Shown: piece by piece, positions 12,949-25,800 of the stretch
Numbering within the stretch: the first letter of the stretch is position 1
Layout: each line of letters starts with the position of its first letter
Source of the DNA: Brachynemurus nebulosus
Lineage: Eukaryota; Arthropoda; Insecta; Neuroptera; Myrmeleontidae
Direction: 5' to 3'
Assembly (NCBI GenBank): GCA_035578155.1
Contig: JAPWDM010000002.1
Span: 37,062,437-37,126,436, forward strand
DNA length: 64,000 nt
Notes under the pieces: generated by a model
The model's database searches: none
What the model saw: only the letters and a program-made list of their open reading frames with translations
Told to the model about the DNA's origin: nothing
Translations under genes and position numbers: made by a program

Positions 12949-15900
12949 GGCTGGTCGTCCATTGGTTGCGGACAACTACGAAATTCGATTCAGACGATTA
13001 CGCACGTGTGTCGTTCGTACGAAAAGATATGTCTGCTATCCGTCCACTAGCCCAATATTCGTCAGTATTTTTCTTTTTTTTCTCAAGCTATAAGGTAACG
13101 GGCCTAGTTTCTGACCTTTTAAGAGTGACGGCTGAGGTTAAACGACAGTAATAAATATAAGTTTAAACTTAAGAGACAATTAATAATTTTATCAACTAGT
13201 TTATGGCTTTCAAAATAAAGTCATACAAGTAAAATAATTATTTGAATTGAATTAATAATTTAAATTAATGTTTTAAAAATTGGCAAAAAGGGCCCAGTTT
13301 TTGACCTTCAAAATTTCTCATGTGACAGTTTTTGACCCTGACAGTGGCCTAGTTTCTGATTCTTAAATTTAAAAATACAGTTTTTTAAAATTTATTTTAT
13401 AATTTTTTATTGATAAAAATGAATGTTTAATGTTATATACGTTATGAAAAATAACAAAAACTAATCGAAGATAACTATAAATAACAAAATAACTAACAAA
13501 AACTGGTTAGAATTTAATTGGGCCATACCACTTTAGAAGTGAGCCTAGTAATTGACCCTCATATTTCAATAATAAAAATCATTCTAAGGTATTTTATAAA
13601 TATTTTAAAATAAATTTTAAACAAATATTAACCTGCTCATATATTTTTAATTAAGTTTTCATACTTACATGATGAATATTGCACAGATCAAAATGAGTAC
13701 TTTGTAACATAAACTGTTAGGAAACTACCAAAAAAATAGTTTTTACACACATTTTAAACTTAAAAAATTTTTTTTATTTAGTTAATATATGGGCATTTTC
13801 ACGTCAATTCGACCAGTCTTAAAAGTAAAGTTCTCGGATTTTTTTCATATTCACTCTAATTTATCTACCAGTGGAGCTATGTCCAATTTTGATATTCATT
13901 TCTCAAAATTATTCTTTAGGCTCGAGATATTTTGCTTCGAAAATGGCGGTAATTATAATGTCTTTTTGCATCTCTTTTACAAAAAATACTATATTTTCCA
14001 AACGAGAGATTTGAATTGGATGATGTTTTGTGGGTGAAATCATGAAGCTCCATAGTACATTGCAACATAATAAAACTTGTTCTATATTGTACGGTTTTGA
14101 ATATCTATGCACTCAAATTAAGTCAAATTTGGACAGCCCTGGCCAAAATCTCTAATGACTTAAATAGATGATTTTGGGTTCATTGTGTTCAGAATTTTAT
14201 GCTCTTTCAAATTTTGCAAAGAAACTGATGGACTTTTACTGGTATCAATGTAAAAATCAAGAAAAACAAAAACTATGTGTAGTTATAGAGGGTTCATATA
14301 CTACATATAACATTATACAGTAAATATTTAAACAAAATAGTCTAACTAAATTACACATAGAGAAAAAGAAAATTGCTACCTACACTTTTATAAGTGTAAA
14401 TGGTAAAGAGGCTTATATTAAACGTAAAAAAAATAAATGCGTGAGCAGGGGCGGTGGAGGGTTAATTTGGGGGGTCCCAAAAGACCGAAAAATTGTAATA
14501 TTGCAATTTCCGGCGAAAGTCGAAATCAAAGAAAAAATTATCCTTTACAAAAGTTATAGATCATGCAAAAATCTACAACTTTTGTAAAGGTCACTTTTTA
14601 ACATAACCTCAAAATTTCGGAGAAAAATGCGAATTTTGTTGTTTTTTTTCTTTATTTCGTTTTATATTTCTCATTTCAACAAAAATAATTTAATTTTTAC
14701 GGAACTTGATGAAAGTATGCCTTTCTGGGTCTTAAATAACCACAAGTTTTTCTGGATAAAAAAAATTCAGAAGATTCTGTGATATTGATTTTTTCAGTCC
14801 GGAAAACTTTTTTTCCAGAAAAGATTCTACTAAAAAAAATTTTGTTCTTAAATACAACTACTAATTTTGTTTATTTTACCAAAAAGTACTTGTCAAACCA
14901 AAAAAAATGAGCACTGGCAGAACTCAGTGCGATAATTTTTTTAAGTAGAATCTTTTCACGAAAAAAAAGTTTTCCCAACTGAAAAAAATCAATATCACTA
15001 AAACTTCTAAATTTTTTTACTCAGATAAACTGTGGTTATTTAAGACCCAGAAAGGCATAATTTCACCAAGTTTCGTAAAAATTAAATTATTTTTGTGGAA
15101 ATGAGAAATATAAAACGAAATAAAGAAAAAAAAACAACAAAATTCGCATTTTTTCTCCGAAATTTTGAGGTTATGTTAAAAAGTGACCTTTACAAAAGTT
15201 GTAGATTTTTGCATGATCTATAACTTTTGTAAAGGATAATTTTTTCTTTGACTTCGACTTTCGCCGGAAATTGCAATATTACAATTTTTCAGTCTTTTGG
15301 GACCCCCCAAATTAACCCTCCACCGCCCCTGCTCACGCATTTATTTTTTTTACGTTTAATATAAGCCTCTTTACCATTTACACTTATAAAAGTGTAGGTA
15401 GCAATTTTCTTTTTCTCTATGTGTAATTTAGTTAGACTATTTTGGTTAAATATTTACTGTATAATGTTATATGTAGTATATGAACCCTCAATAACTACAC
15501 ATAGTTTTTGTTTTTCTTAATTTTTACATTGATACCAGTAAAAGTCCATCAGTTTCTTTGCAAAATTTGAAAGAGCATAAAATTCTGAACACAATGAACC
15601 CAAAATCATCTATTTAAGTCATTAGAGATTTTGGCCAGGGCTGTCCAAATTTGACTTAATTTGAGTGCATAGATATACAAAACCGTACAATATAGAACAA
15701 GTTTTATTATGTTGCAATGTACTATGGAGTTTCATGAATTTACCCACAAAATATCATCCAATTCAAATCGCTCGTTTGGAAAATATAGAATTTTTTATAA
15801 AAGAGATGCAAAAAAACGTGATAATTACCGCCATTTTCGAAGCAAAATATCTCGAGCCTAGATAATAATTTTGAGAAATGAATATCAAAATTGGACATAG

Positions 15901-16467
15901 CTCTACTGGTAGATAAATTATAGTGAATATGAAAGAAATCTGAGAACTTTACTTTTAAGACTGGTCGAATTGACGTGAAAATGCCCATATTCTAAACTTT
16001 TTAAATTGCTGTTCATTAGACACAGAATAGATTACTTTAAATTAAGAATTTATTTTTTTCCTTATTTAAAATATAGTTTTTTTATTAATTTATAACAAAG
16101 TTGAAAAGTTCAGAAACTGGGCCAGGGTCAATTACCGGGTCTTTTACCTTAGATGCTATAAAAATACGTAAAAAACAATTTATGGCACGTAATATGTAAG
16201 GGTACACAGTTATAAAATTGTAATTTACCTTCAGTTTCATCTCAATAAAAATAAAAATCTTATGAAACGGACTTCTTCGCGCGAAAAAATCCAAACAAAA
16301 TTGGATTTGTTCGCACGTTGCAATTATACGCACGGAAACGGACGAACGAGACGCTTTCAATGGACGAGGATGTATAGCTTCACAGCTGTTTGGATCGTTC
16401 GTCCGTTTTCATGCGTATTCGTCCGAATTATTTTTCGCACGATTCCGCATCCAATGGACGACCAGCC
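12949..16467. mobile_element. 3.5-kb TIR element containing a nested palindrome
   Basis: The outer ends are GGCTGGTCGTCCATTGG and its exact complement, similar to the GGCTGGTCGCACA ends of the TAA-flanked element at 52057. The left flank is TAA and the right flank TTG, so the duplication is decayed or absent. Sub-terminal segments containing GGGCC.AGTTTCTGACC recur near 13100, 13290, 13350 and 16110. The middle is occupied by the separate palindrome 13790-15987. The right end is 361 bp upstream of the BAG2 start codon. Confidence 0.65.
13790..15987. mobile_element. 2.2-kb near-perfect palindrome (foldback element), TA flanks
   Basis: The ends TGGGCATTTTCACGTCAATT and the complement are flanked by TA (13788-13789 and 15988-15989). 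The arms run to about 14841 on the left and from about 14934 on the right, so about 1.05 kb each with roughly 90 bp between. The arms differ by few substitutions and small indels. A matching 66-67 codon frame is present in both arms (13909-14112 on minus, 15665-15865 on plus) but shows no recognisable domain. Confidence 0.85.
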
Positions 16468-16828
16468 TTGCCGTATGCGTATGTTTTGTATGTACCGGTG
16501 TACGGTGTGTACGGTATGTACCGTATGTACCGTATGTACATTTCAAAACAAAGTTTCAGACATTTCATTCCGACCGTTCAGAGATCTATCTAGAACGTAG
16601 GATTCGTGTAGCTTTCTGTACGTTTATCGATCAGTCTCTTTTTTAAATAGAACTTAGAAGTGTGAAAACTTGTGAATTTAATTAAATTCAAGAGTATCTT
16701 GACAGCTGAAGGTTAATATATCGAAATTATTATGAAAATTCATAATTTATAGTATATGTTTTTAGTTTAGTGTGTTTAGTTCGTTTTTGTAATATTTTTT
16801 TTTCGAATTTTGTAAACTAGCGAAAATT
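16468..16828 (+). other. Upstream region of BAG2
   Basis: This 361-bp interval between a TIR element and the BAG2 ATG must hold the core promoter or 5' UTR unless transcription begins inside the element. It contains tandem ACGGTATGTACC-type units near 16500-16540. I do not see a convincing TATA box or a full heat-shock element array. Confidence 0.3.
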
Positions 16829-19800
16829 ATGGAAACAGAACCAAGTATGTGATCGATTTATACATTTTTTTTTTTGTGTTGTGTCATTAGTTACTTTTTT
16901 TTTTTTGAAAACGAAATTACTAAGTTATTTTGGCAAATACTCACTTCAGTTTACTCATAATCACAGAACTGATTGCTTCTTTCGATTAAATGTTCAACAT
17001 AATTAGTCGGCAAGTTTTTGCTTTTCTTGTTTGAAATATCAAACGATAAGTATAAATTGAATTTTCATATATTACAAATATAGCATAGTGGACAAACTGG
17101 CTTCTCCACCGACTATACCTTTGCCCTTCACGGATAATTGGAATTCGATGGAGGTTGAACCAAGTTATGACCCGGGGCCCAGTTCTTTGGGCGGTGGTGG
17201 TATGTTCTGTTACGGTTTCAACAATATTAATAATAATATTGGACAAGTATCATTACAGGAAAATTTTTATCCTGGTAGTGTTTGTTTGGTTTTGTGTTTT
17301 GCCTTTGTAATAATTTTAACAAATTGCAGCTGCAGTTCGACTGTGTTCATTGTTGTTTTTTGCTTTTATTCCTTTTCTAAATGAGCGTGACGTTAAAAAT
17401 AAATTCTAAAACTAGAATAAGTTAGTTTTTTTTTTCGTGAGACTAATATTTGACATTTATCTGAATTAATCTAAACTTAACAGAATTTCGATAATCACAC
17501 TGACAAAATTAGCTTCAAGTTTCTTTTTTCTTCACAAATTTTTATTTAAATATTTTCTGTTTCTTTTTTAAAGATGGTATATGTATATAATAAAATTCAA
17601 GGAAATTTTTTTTTTTTTTACAACTGATTAGGTACTTAAATTCCAAATGGAAATTTTTGAAATGATCCATTAAAATTTTAATGACTGATATTTTCTTGAA
17701 TTTATGATAAATGTTATCTGATTTTACCTATGCAGCAAGTTTACACCTGTTTGGTTTTTTTTTTTTTTCAGTAAGATACCCAGTAATACCTCAGGTCGAT
17801 GAAAGCTTCTGTGAAATTGTCAATATGAAAGCGAAAGATCGCTTAATTCGTGTATTAGATCAGTTAGAATCACACGTGGAGCGGTTACGACGAGAAGCCG
17901 TTAAATTGGAAGAGGAGAAGGATAATTTATTATCAACCTTAGATACGTTAAGAAACTCAGATTTGCTTGAAGAACTAAATGAAAGTAGGTATCAATCATT
18001 TTGTTTCTTTTCGTCAATTTTATCAGTAATTTTTGAATTTTCTATTCGATTACTATTTACGATAATAATTTGAGGGTTAAAAAAAGGCGGAAGTAAAAAT
18101 TTTGTGACATTGAGACTGAATAAACCCAATGAAATCGTAGAAATAAATTTTTATTTTTAGTAAAAATTTAGTAATTGATGATGTAATTAGTCTAGGTATT
18201 CTTACCGGTTAAGGGAGGTATTACGGTTAGTTAATGTAACGTAAAAATAGTTTTAAATTGAATCTTTTCTACTGTTTCTATCTTTTATTTTCTCGTATAA
18301 ACTTGTCGGAGACATTTTTATTTTAGTGCTAATATAGTATACGGTCCACCTACTTGTTCTGATTTTCTAAAAATTTATAAATATTTGCTGATTGTTTATT
18401 GACAGTTTACAGTCCAATCACACAATGTGTGTGTGGTAGCCAGAACAGTCGTAACGGCCACTTGGTCGTAACAGTTTCTTCTCAAAAAAGTAAAATTTTA
18501 TTATCAATCTTATATTTTGATAATAATTATTTGAAAACGTTACTACGGATACAGTGGGCTATTGCATTGATTACTATATTACAAAATACTATTAGGTCGG
18601 AACTTGGTCGTAACTGGCTTCCTTAATTTTAGGTACATTTATACAATTAGTCCATATAATATAATATATAATATGTTCATTGGTCTGTGGTTAAAACTAT
18701 TCTTGGCTTGATATTAACTTTGTTAAAACATTATTATAAAATTATTAGCAAACATTTATTGGTAAGTTTTGAAGAACAGAAATCGGTAAATCGTATACTG
18801 TAGTAGCACCTTTATTTTACCCAACAGGAATGACGCAGAAAACAGCATTACCAGTTCAAGTGCCGCCATTAGCAAAAGGTTGAAACCACTGATTTTATTC
18901 ATTTACTTGAAAAAAAGAAAAAACGGTACCGTTAACTGGGATTACTTTGACATAGCTTTGAAGGTTTTGGGGATGTTTTTTTTCCTTGTGCCTTTGAATC
19001 GAGGTTTTTATGTCTGATTTGAGAGAACATTTGAACTCTTAGCTAAAAATTTAATTGAAATTAAACACTTTTGGGACCCTCACTATACAGTAGAACCTCT
19101 GTTAATTGGACAGCAGTGTCACGGAAAAATTTGTTCGGCTAACAGAGGTGTCCGCTTAACAGGGACAGAGTAAATAATAGCATTAAATAATGTAGTATTC
19201 ATAATTAATTTTTTAATTCAAAATTTTTTTAATTTAAATCAATTTTATGAACGAATTTAGGTACTTATGCTCCGGTTAAGAGAGGTGTCCGTAATCAGAG
19301 GTTCTACTGTATACACATATTATTATTTTTTGTCCCAGTTATGGGACCATCTAATTGCATCAAGTGTCAACCGATGGAGTACTTGAACACGTAAAAAAGG
19401 TTTTATGAATATTCATCCTTCAAGACCATAAAAGCAGTAAAAAAATATACGCTGCCAATGGGGTGTAGCGCACAGCTTCCTCGTACTCGTAAAAGACTTT
19501 AAAACAGTATTCTAGCAAATATATATACCGTGATTTTATATTTTCGCTTTAAAGTTCATAAAAAATTGTTGCAACTCAAAATACTTAAAGGCTAAATTAT
19601 AAAATAATAGCAAAAATATTTTAGAAACTAACCCCCAAAATACTTTAAAAATTTGAGCGAAGTGGGACTAGCAGTAAATAAGATATTTAATTGGATTTCA
19701 TGGTAGCGCCGTGGATACTATTACTCCGAATGCAATGAAATTTGTAGGGGGCCATCTAGGAACCAGACCGCATAATTTCTGACGATTTTATAAAAGAGAA

Positions 19801-22800
19801 TTGAATAGTTCAGAAGTTATGCCACTTGGTGCAATTTAGTATATTAATGGAATGACATGTAGCGGCGTAGCTATCGTTACTCCGATTTCGATTAAATTCA
19901 TAGGTGACCATCTAGGAACCAAACTGCATAATTTCTGAAAATTTCATTAAAAACAATCGAATAGTTCAGAAGTTATGCCACTTGGTGAAAAAAAAAGATA
20001 CACAGATGGACGGACACCAAACCAAAATTGTTCAGGAAGCTCTAAAACGTAAAATGTGTGTAAAAAATTTTATTTTGGAGGGAAGAAAATGTTTATTTTT
20101 CAAAAGTGATTACAATGCTTTCGCTACTTTAGTAGTCCTGGAAGCAAAAAATCGTGTTTTAATTTAATAAAATTAAATTTACCAAAAGAAAAATTTTGCT
20201 GTAGTTAGTAGTGTTAACCCTTTTAGTACCGCCGTATATTCCAGTATTTTAGATAAAAAATTTAATATCTCTATAAGTATAATTGCAAGTTTGGTACGTT
20301 TTGCTTAATAGGGTTCTTGACTGAAGTTACGAAAATATTCTAAAAGCATTGTCTTTCCATGTCAGTTAAGTGATTTTTTTATTTTCGACAGATTCTGTAA
20401 AAAATCATCAAAAAAAGTAACCCTACAATTTTAAATGAGAAAAAGGCGGAAAAAACACTTCGCTATAGTAACGTCACAGTTTGAAGCAACTAAACGTCAA
20501 TGTCAATATTTATAACCTCAAAACTTTGATTATATTCATAAAAAGTCAAAGTAAAAGCAAGTATTTATTTGAATTCTGGTCGATTATTATTACTATATAT
20601 ACAAGCTAATAGAAATATTCAAAACACAATTTTATCTCATCGATGAAAATTATCAAAATCGACATATCTAGCTACAAAATGTTACGTCATTTTCAAGAAA
20701 TGGCGCGTTTTCACTAATTTGAATATTTGTTGAAAAATGGCGATTTTCAAAATAAAATTTCTAAATAGTTATCATCAAATCTTTTTATGTTTCATCATTA
20801 AAATTGGACATATGTAATGATAATGCATAGAATTATTTAACATTTGACAAATTTTAAATACAGTCAAGTACCGTATTTATTTACAATATGACCGCTTTTT
20901 ACTATACAGCCTCCAGTTACCGATATAAGACAATGCACACTCTTCAGTTGAATTTTTTCTAAAAATTAGTATGACGAGCTGAGCTCGTCATTAGTCCTAA
21001 AGGGGTTAAAAAAATACGGTCACTTTTGAGTCCTCGCAATGCGTGCACTCATCGGAAGCATTCTGAGATCTTTTATTGTACATTCATACACCCATTGCTT
21101 GCAGGTGACGCAACAGATGTAATTTTTATTTACTTTTAGGCAATAAAAACAGAAGTCACACTTGGTAGTTGCTGCATAGATTTTGGTGTTCAGTGTCCTC
21201 ATTCTATGTTCAAGTACTCAAAAGAATGTCATCCTCTAAAGCATTGTTTCTCAACAGCCGGTCTGCGGATCGGTGCCGGGCTGTGAAAGTATCTCATAAT
21301 AAATTACAAAAATGCTTATGATTTTAATTTTTTTGTTTTAAGAAAATAAAAATGGCGAGGCTAGCTTTATAAAAAAAAGGTTTTTGACGATAAAAATTGC
21401 ATTTTTCAGAATTTTTTTTTTTTACGACTCATGATGACAGTACATGCCTAGTACAATAGAGCGAAACTTTTTTTGTTTTAAAAAGAAAACGGCGGGGCCA
21501 ATTTGTGCCCAAAAATAGTTTTTGGTCTATAAAAAATTTCATTTTTGGGATTTATTTCTTTTGCTTAAGCTTACGGCATATGATCTTATTTCAAAAAAAA
21601 AAAAAAATTGCGGGACTAACTTGGTGGGGACATAATTATGATTGACTAAATGGTCGGAAAACGACATTTTATATAAGGCTAAGGCTACACGAGCGTTTTT
21701 TAACGCCTAGTTTTGAGTGTTAAATAACGATAGAAATATGGACAACATTGATATGAATTTAAGTGGCTACACGTAGCATAAATTATCGTTCAGTCTGGAA
21801 AGAGACACGCGTTCTCAAGGTCATAATGCCCGGAGATTCGTCTGGGCCGTCCAGCCGATGCGGCGATAAAAAACGCGTGTGACGCATCTGGCTGGCTACA
21901 CGAGCGACAAATAATAGCCGGTCCAGACTACACAAACTTTTGTTTGCGCAAACATAAGTTTGTGCAAATGATACGTGTGGACGTGAAGTTTGCGCAAACA
22001 TTTTGTACAAACCACACAAACTTTTATTTGAACAAATTGTTTGCACAAACATAAGTTTGGGCAAACGATACGTGTGAACGTGATGTTTGAAGTTTGTACC
22101 AGTGTTTGTGGATTTTTGTATCTCGCATCAAAAAGTTTGTATAAACGCGTGAGTTTGACAACTACCGTAAACATGACTGAATAGGCACGAATTCAGACTT
22201 TACACCGTATTTTTTTATATTTCTTTTATGAGTACGTATTCTTTAATATTCTTTAATATTATATTAATTAATACATTCATGAACATTAATTTAATATATT
22301 AAAAATTTACGCGAGAATGGTCACTTTATTACATTAATCAAAAATTTGGAAAATGTTACTATGTAATATAATTAAGGGGTGGTAGGAAGGGTGGTTTCCT
22401 TAAGATACCACTGGTGCCACCATATTTGTAATACTACTGGAGGTATAGAAAGGGTGGTTTCAGTGGTTGATTCGAACTATTCCACCGACACCACCACATG
22501 TAAAAGATTAAGCCTAAACAGGGATAAATATGTTTGAATACTTATAAGATATATAAGGTAGCGTGTATTATAATTACTCGAATTTCTAAATAAAACAGTT
22601 GTTTTCAGTTAACAATAAAATAAAGGTTTATTATATTAAAATTAAATAGTTTAAAAAAATCTTATATATTTGTGTATATACCTATACCGAGCGTCAAAAC
22701 AATCATTCGCGCGAACTATTAGAAATGGGAACAATATTGTAGAACATTGCAAAACATGAATTTATTTTTAAAGCAGAAACTTTAATAATTTGTTATTATA

Positions 22801-25800
22801 TTAAAACAATGAAATTTAAGCTTCAATAGTAAGAAATACAATATAAAATCTTAATTTAAATTAAAACGTGTGTGAGTAGACTGATCCGCGTATGATACAA
22901 CATTCTTTCATATTTACTCAAATTCTTAATAATTACAGAAAATTAATCATTATACCAAAAATCAAAGTGCGTCCACGGATTAGACTACACACACAAAGAG
23001 ATATTGTTAGGGAAGGAAATACATATTATCTCTCTCCTGGAGGGATACACAACACTACACAAAATGACTTTACATTTTAAAAGTACTTTACAACATTACA
23101 TTACGGAATCTAAATACCGAATTGCATTATGAAATCTAATTACGGAATGAATTCATATCGACCCGTTCTTGGGCCTCAAGCCACGCTCGCTAGGGTACTC
23201 CCCTTACCTCGCGCATTAATCGTTCGATTTCATATTTTGGCGTTTTGCTGATTTAGCGATTAATTCAAAGAACTCATTATTCTACTCTTAAATAGTCGTT
23301 TTTCTAGATTAAACTATACAGTTGTGTTCAACAATAAGTTTACAATATGTTACTATATTGTTAGGAAGTGGGTACAGTAGCGGGCATTATATTACAACTG
23401 ATTTTGAAAAAAATTACAAAATAATATAATTTTTTTTTATGGTAAATTGGGGTCAAAAGAGACGATAACAGGGTGAACGGGGACAATCTGTAGGGCCGAC
23501 CAAAATTAAAACAGAAATATAACATAATTTCGAATTTTTTTGTATTTATACATCCAAAAAAGAAATAATACTTCATGATTTTGTGTAGAAATTGACAATA
23601 AATCTAAAATGAAATTTATAAAGTATAGGAAAGTCATGCTGAATGTTTTTATAAAAATATCGATTGACTTAAAAACCTTGAAAATGCCCTATTCTGTGTT
23701 CCGTCCGACCCTAATCACCGCACATTCGTCTCTTTATACCCGACATAGCGTTCCTATTAACCCAGTTACTGTCCCTATTCACTCCTTTTCGGCTTCTATT
23801 AACCTTCAACTTAATCTCAATGTCAAATCCTCATTATTTCCTCTTAAAAAAAATAAAAACAGTTAAAAGTTTGTAGTCTTCCTTTTTCAGATATTATGTT
23901 TCAAAATAATTAAAATTTCGATTAAACAAGAATTCTTTCATTATGGTCTATCTACACTGGCAAGTTTTACTCTACCAAGTCGCTCGCTGCGAGCACTTGC
24001 GTGCTGTGAACACGTTACCATAGAGCACTTGCTGTAAGTTTTGGCTCTCTCTGCAAGTACTCTATGCTTGCATGGACTTGCTAGTGTACACGTACGACTT
24101 TGGAGAGTGACTTGTGAGAAGTCAGTTTTGAAATTTTTTCTGCAATTTTTTAGGTAAATATGTATTTATTTATGGACATAGGAAGTAATACAACAGACAA
24201 AGCAATAAATCAATAAAAATAGATAAAAGGAGATATTTGGGTTTACGACACTTGTAATAAAAAATATTTCGTGTCAAAACATCGCCAATATAAATACATT
24301 CATAAAACGACTTGTAAAAAAATAAGATTTAGTGAGTTGACAGTTGCCTATATGAATTGAGTAGAAAAATTTGCACAAGTTAAATCTAAACATTTTTGAT
24401 ATTTTTTCGCAATTCTTTACACAAATACATATTTTATATACATGTATACAACTCTGTTTGTGACAGTTATGTGTTTTATACCTACAATACAAAGAATGCC
24501 TTTTTATTTTTTTTATTCAGTGTATTTACAACATAGTAATAAAATATAAATGGAGATGCATTTATTGTGAGAAATAATTATCAGTTTGAACAATTTGAAA
24601 AATAATAATGAGAAACAATAATAAATTCTGTCTCAACGTAATATTTAAGTTAACTTTACATAACATTAACTTTACTAGAGCGTAGCTTTAACTGAATTAG
24701 AAATTTCTCATATCGACATAATATACATCGACTCGTTTGTTGGAAACATGTAAAATAAAAATAAAAAAGTGGGAACAGAAAAATGTATAATAAAGTAATA
24801 TTAATTTTCAGTTTCACGTATAAGATATAATAAATATGTTCATTGATATATCAGTGATATCTACCTACAGTGATCAATGATAAGTTGATAACAATTAATA
24901 ATAAGTAATCAAATTTATAAAATTAAGAATGAAAAAATTTATTGATGTTTGTAATATTCAAGTCAGTGTGAAAAAAGCAATGATGTTATAAAATCATAAA
25001 ATCATAAAGATAGGTAAATTTGAGAAATAGTACTATTTGCCCAGTAAAATATATATATACATTTAAAAAGACATTTATTATTAAAGAATACTTGCTGACT
25101 ATAGGGTCATTTCGCCTGTTTGCCGTCTAGGTTTAGTATTCGTTCATTTTACTGTACTTTTCAAACAAATAGCATAGAATAGTTATATAAAAACAAATAA
25201 CCGAGCATATTTGAATTTATTAGAAATTTATTATAATTATTATCAAAATACTTATTTGACAAAGTTATGTTTCTGAAAAAAAGTTCCCAAATCAATAAGG
25301 TCTAAGAAGGAAGATAAGAGAGCCTAAATGAATACAAATATTTGCTTTTTCTTAAAATTAATTTCTTTATAACAATCCTTATCCTAAATCGTGGTCAAAA
25401 ACTAGCCTACATGTGAACAACTAATTGTTTTGGACGAAAACTAGCGAAATCCGTATATTTATCATTATTATTTTTTTTTTTTATATAAAAACAATGAACG
25501 TAATTAGTTATCATTTTATTTACACTTAAAATACAAACTATAAGTAATAAATAAAAATATTATTTTTATATTATATTATAGAACATATTATTTTTATTAT
25601 GTCACGAACCTATGAACTCACTTCTAATTGAACGAAAACCGGTGAAATGACCCTATGTACAAAACTTGCAAATAAAAAATAATTTATGTGTACACGTTGT
25701 CGCAAGTCCTTACATAGAGCGACTTCTGAGAGTAACTTGCGAAAGAAAACTTGCAAAAAGTATGAAATACGTGGACACGTCTGTGCAAGTAGTGTCTGAA

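Noticed and set aside
13909..14112. 67-codon frame, mirrored at 15665-15865
   Set aside because: Its presence in both arms follows from the palindrome. Only two copies and no recognisable fold; kept as a note, not a gene.
16262..16600. 112-codon plus-strand frame
   Set aside because: It crosses the end of a TIR element and a TGTAC simple repeat (VCTVCTVCTVC); low complexity.
16560..16640. GAA/TTC words upstream of BAG2 as a heat-shock element
   Set aside because: The spacing does not fit alternating 5-bp units.
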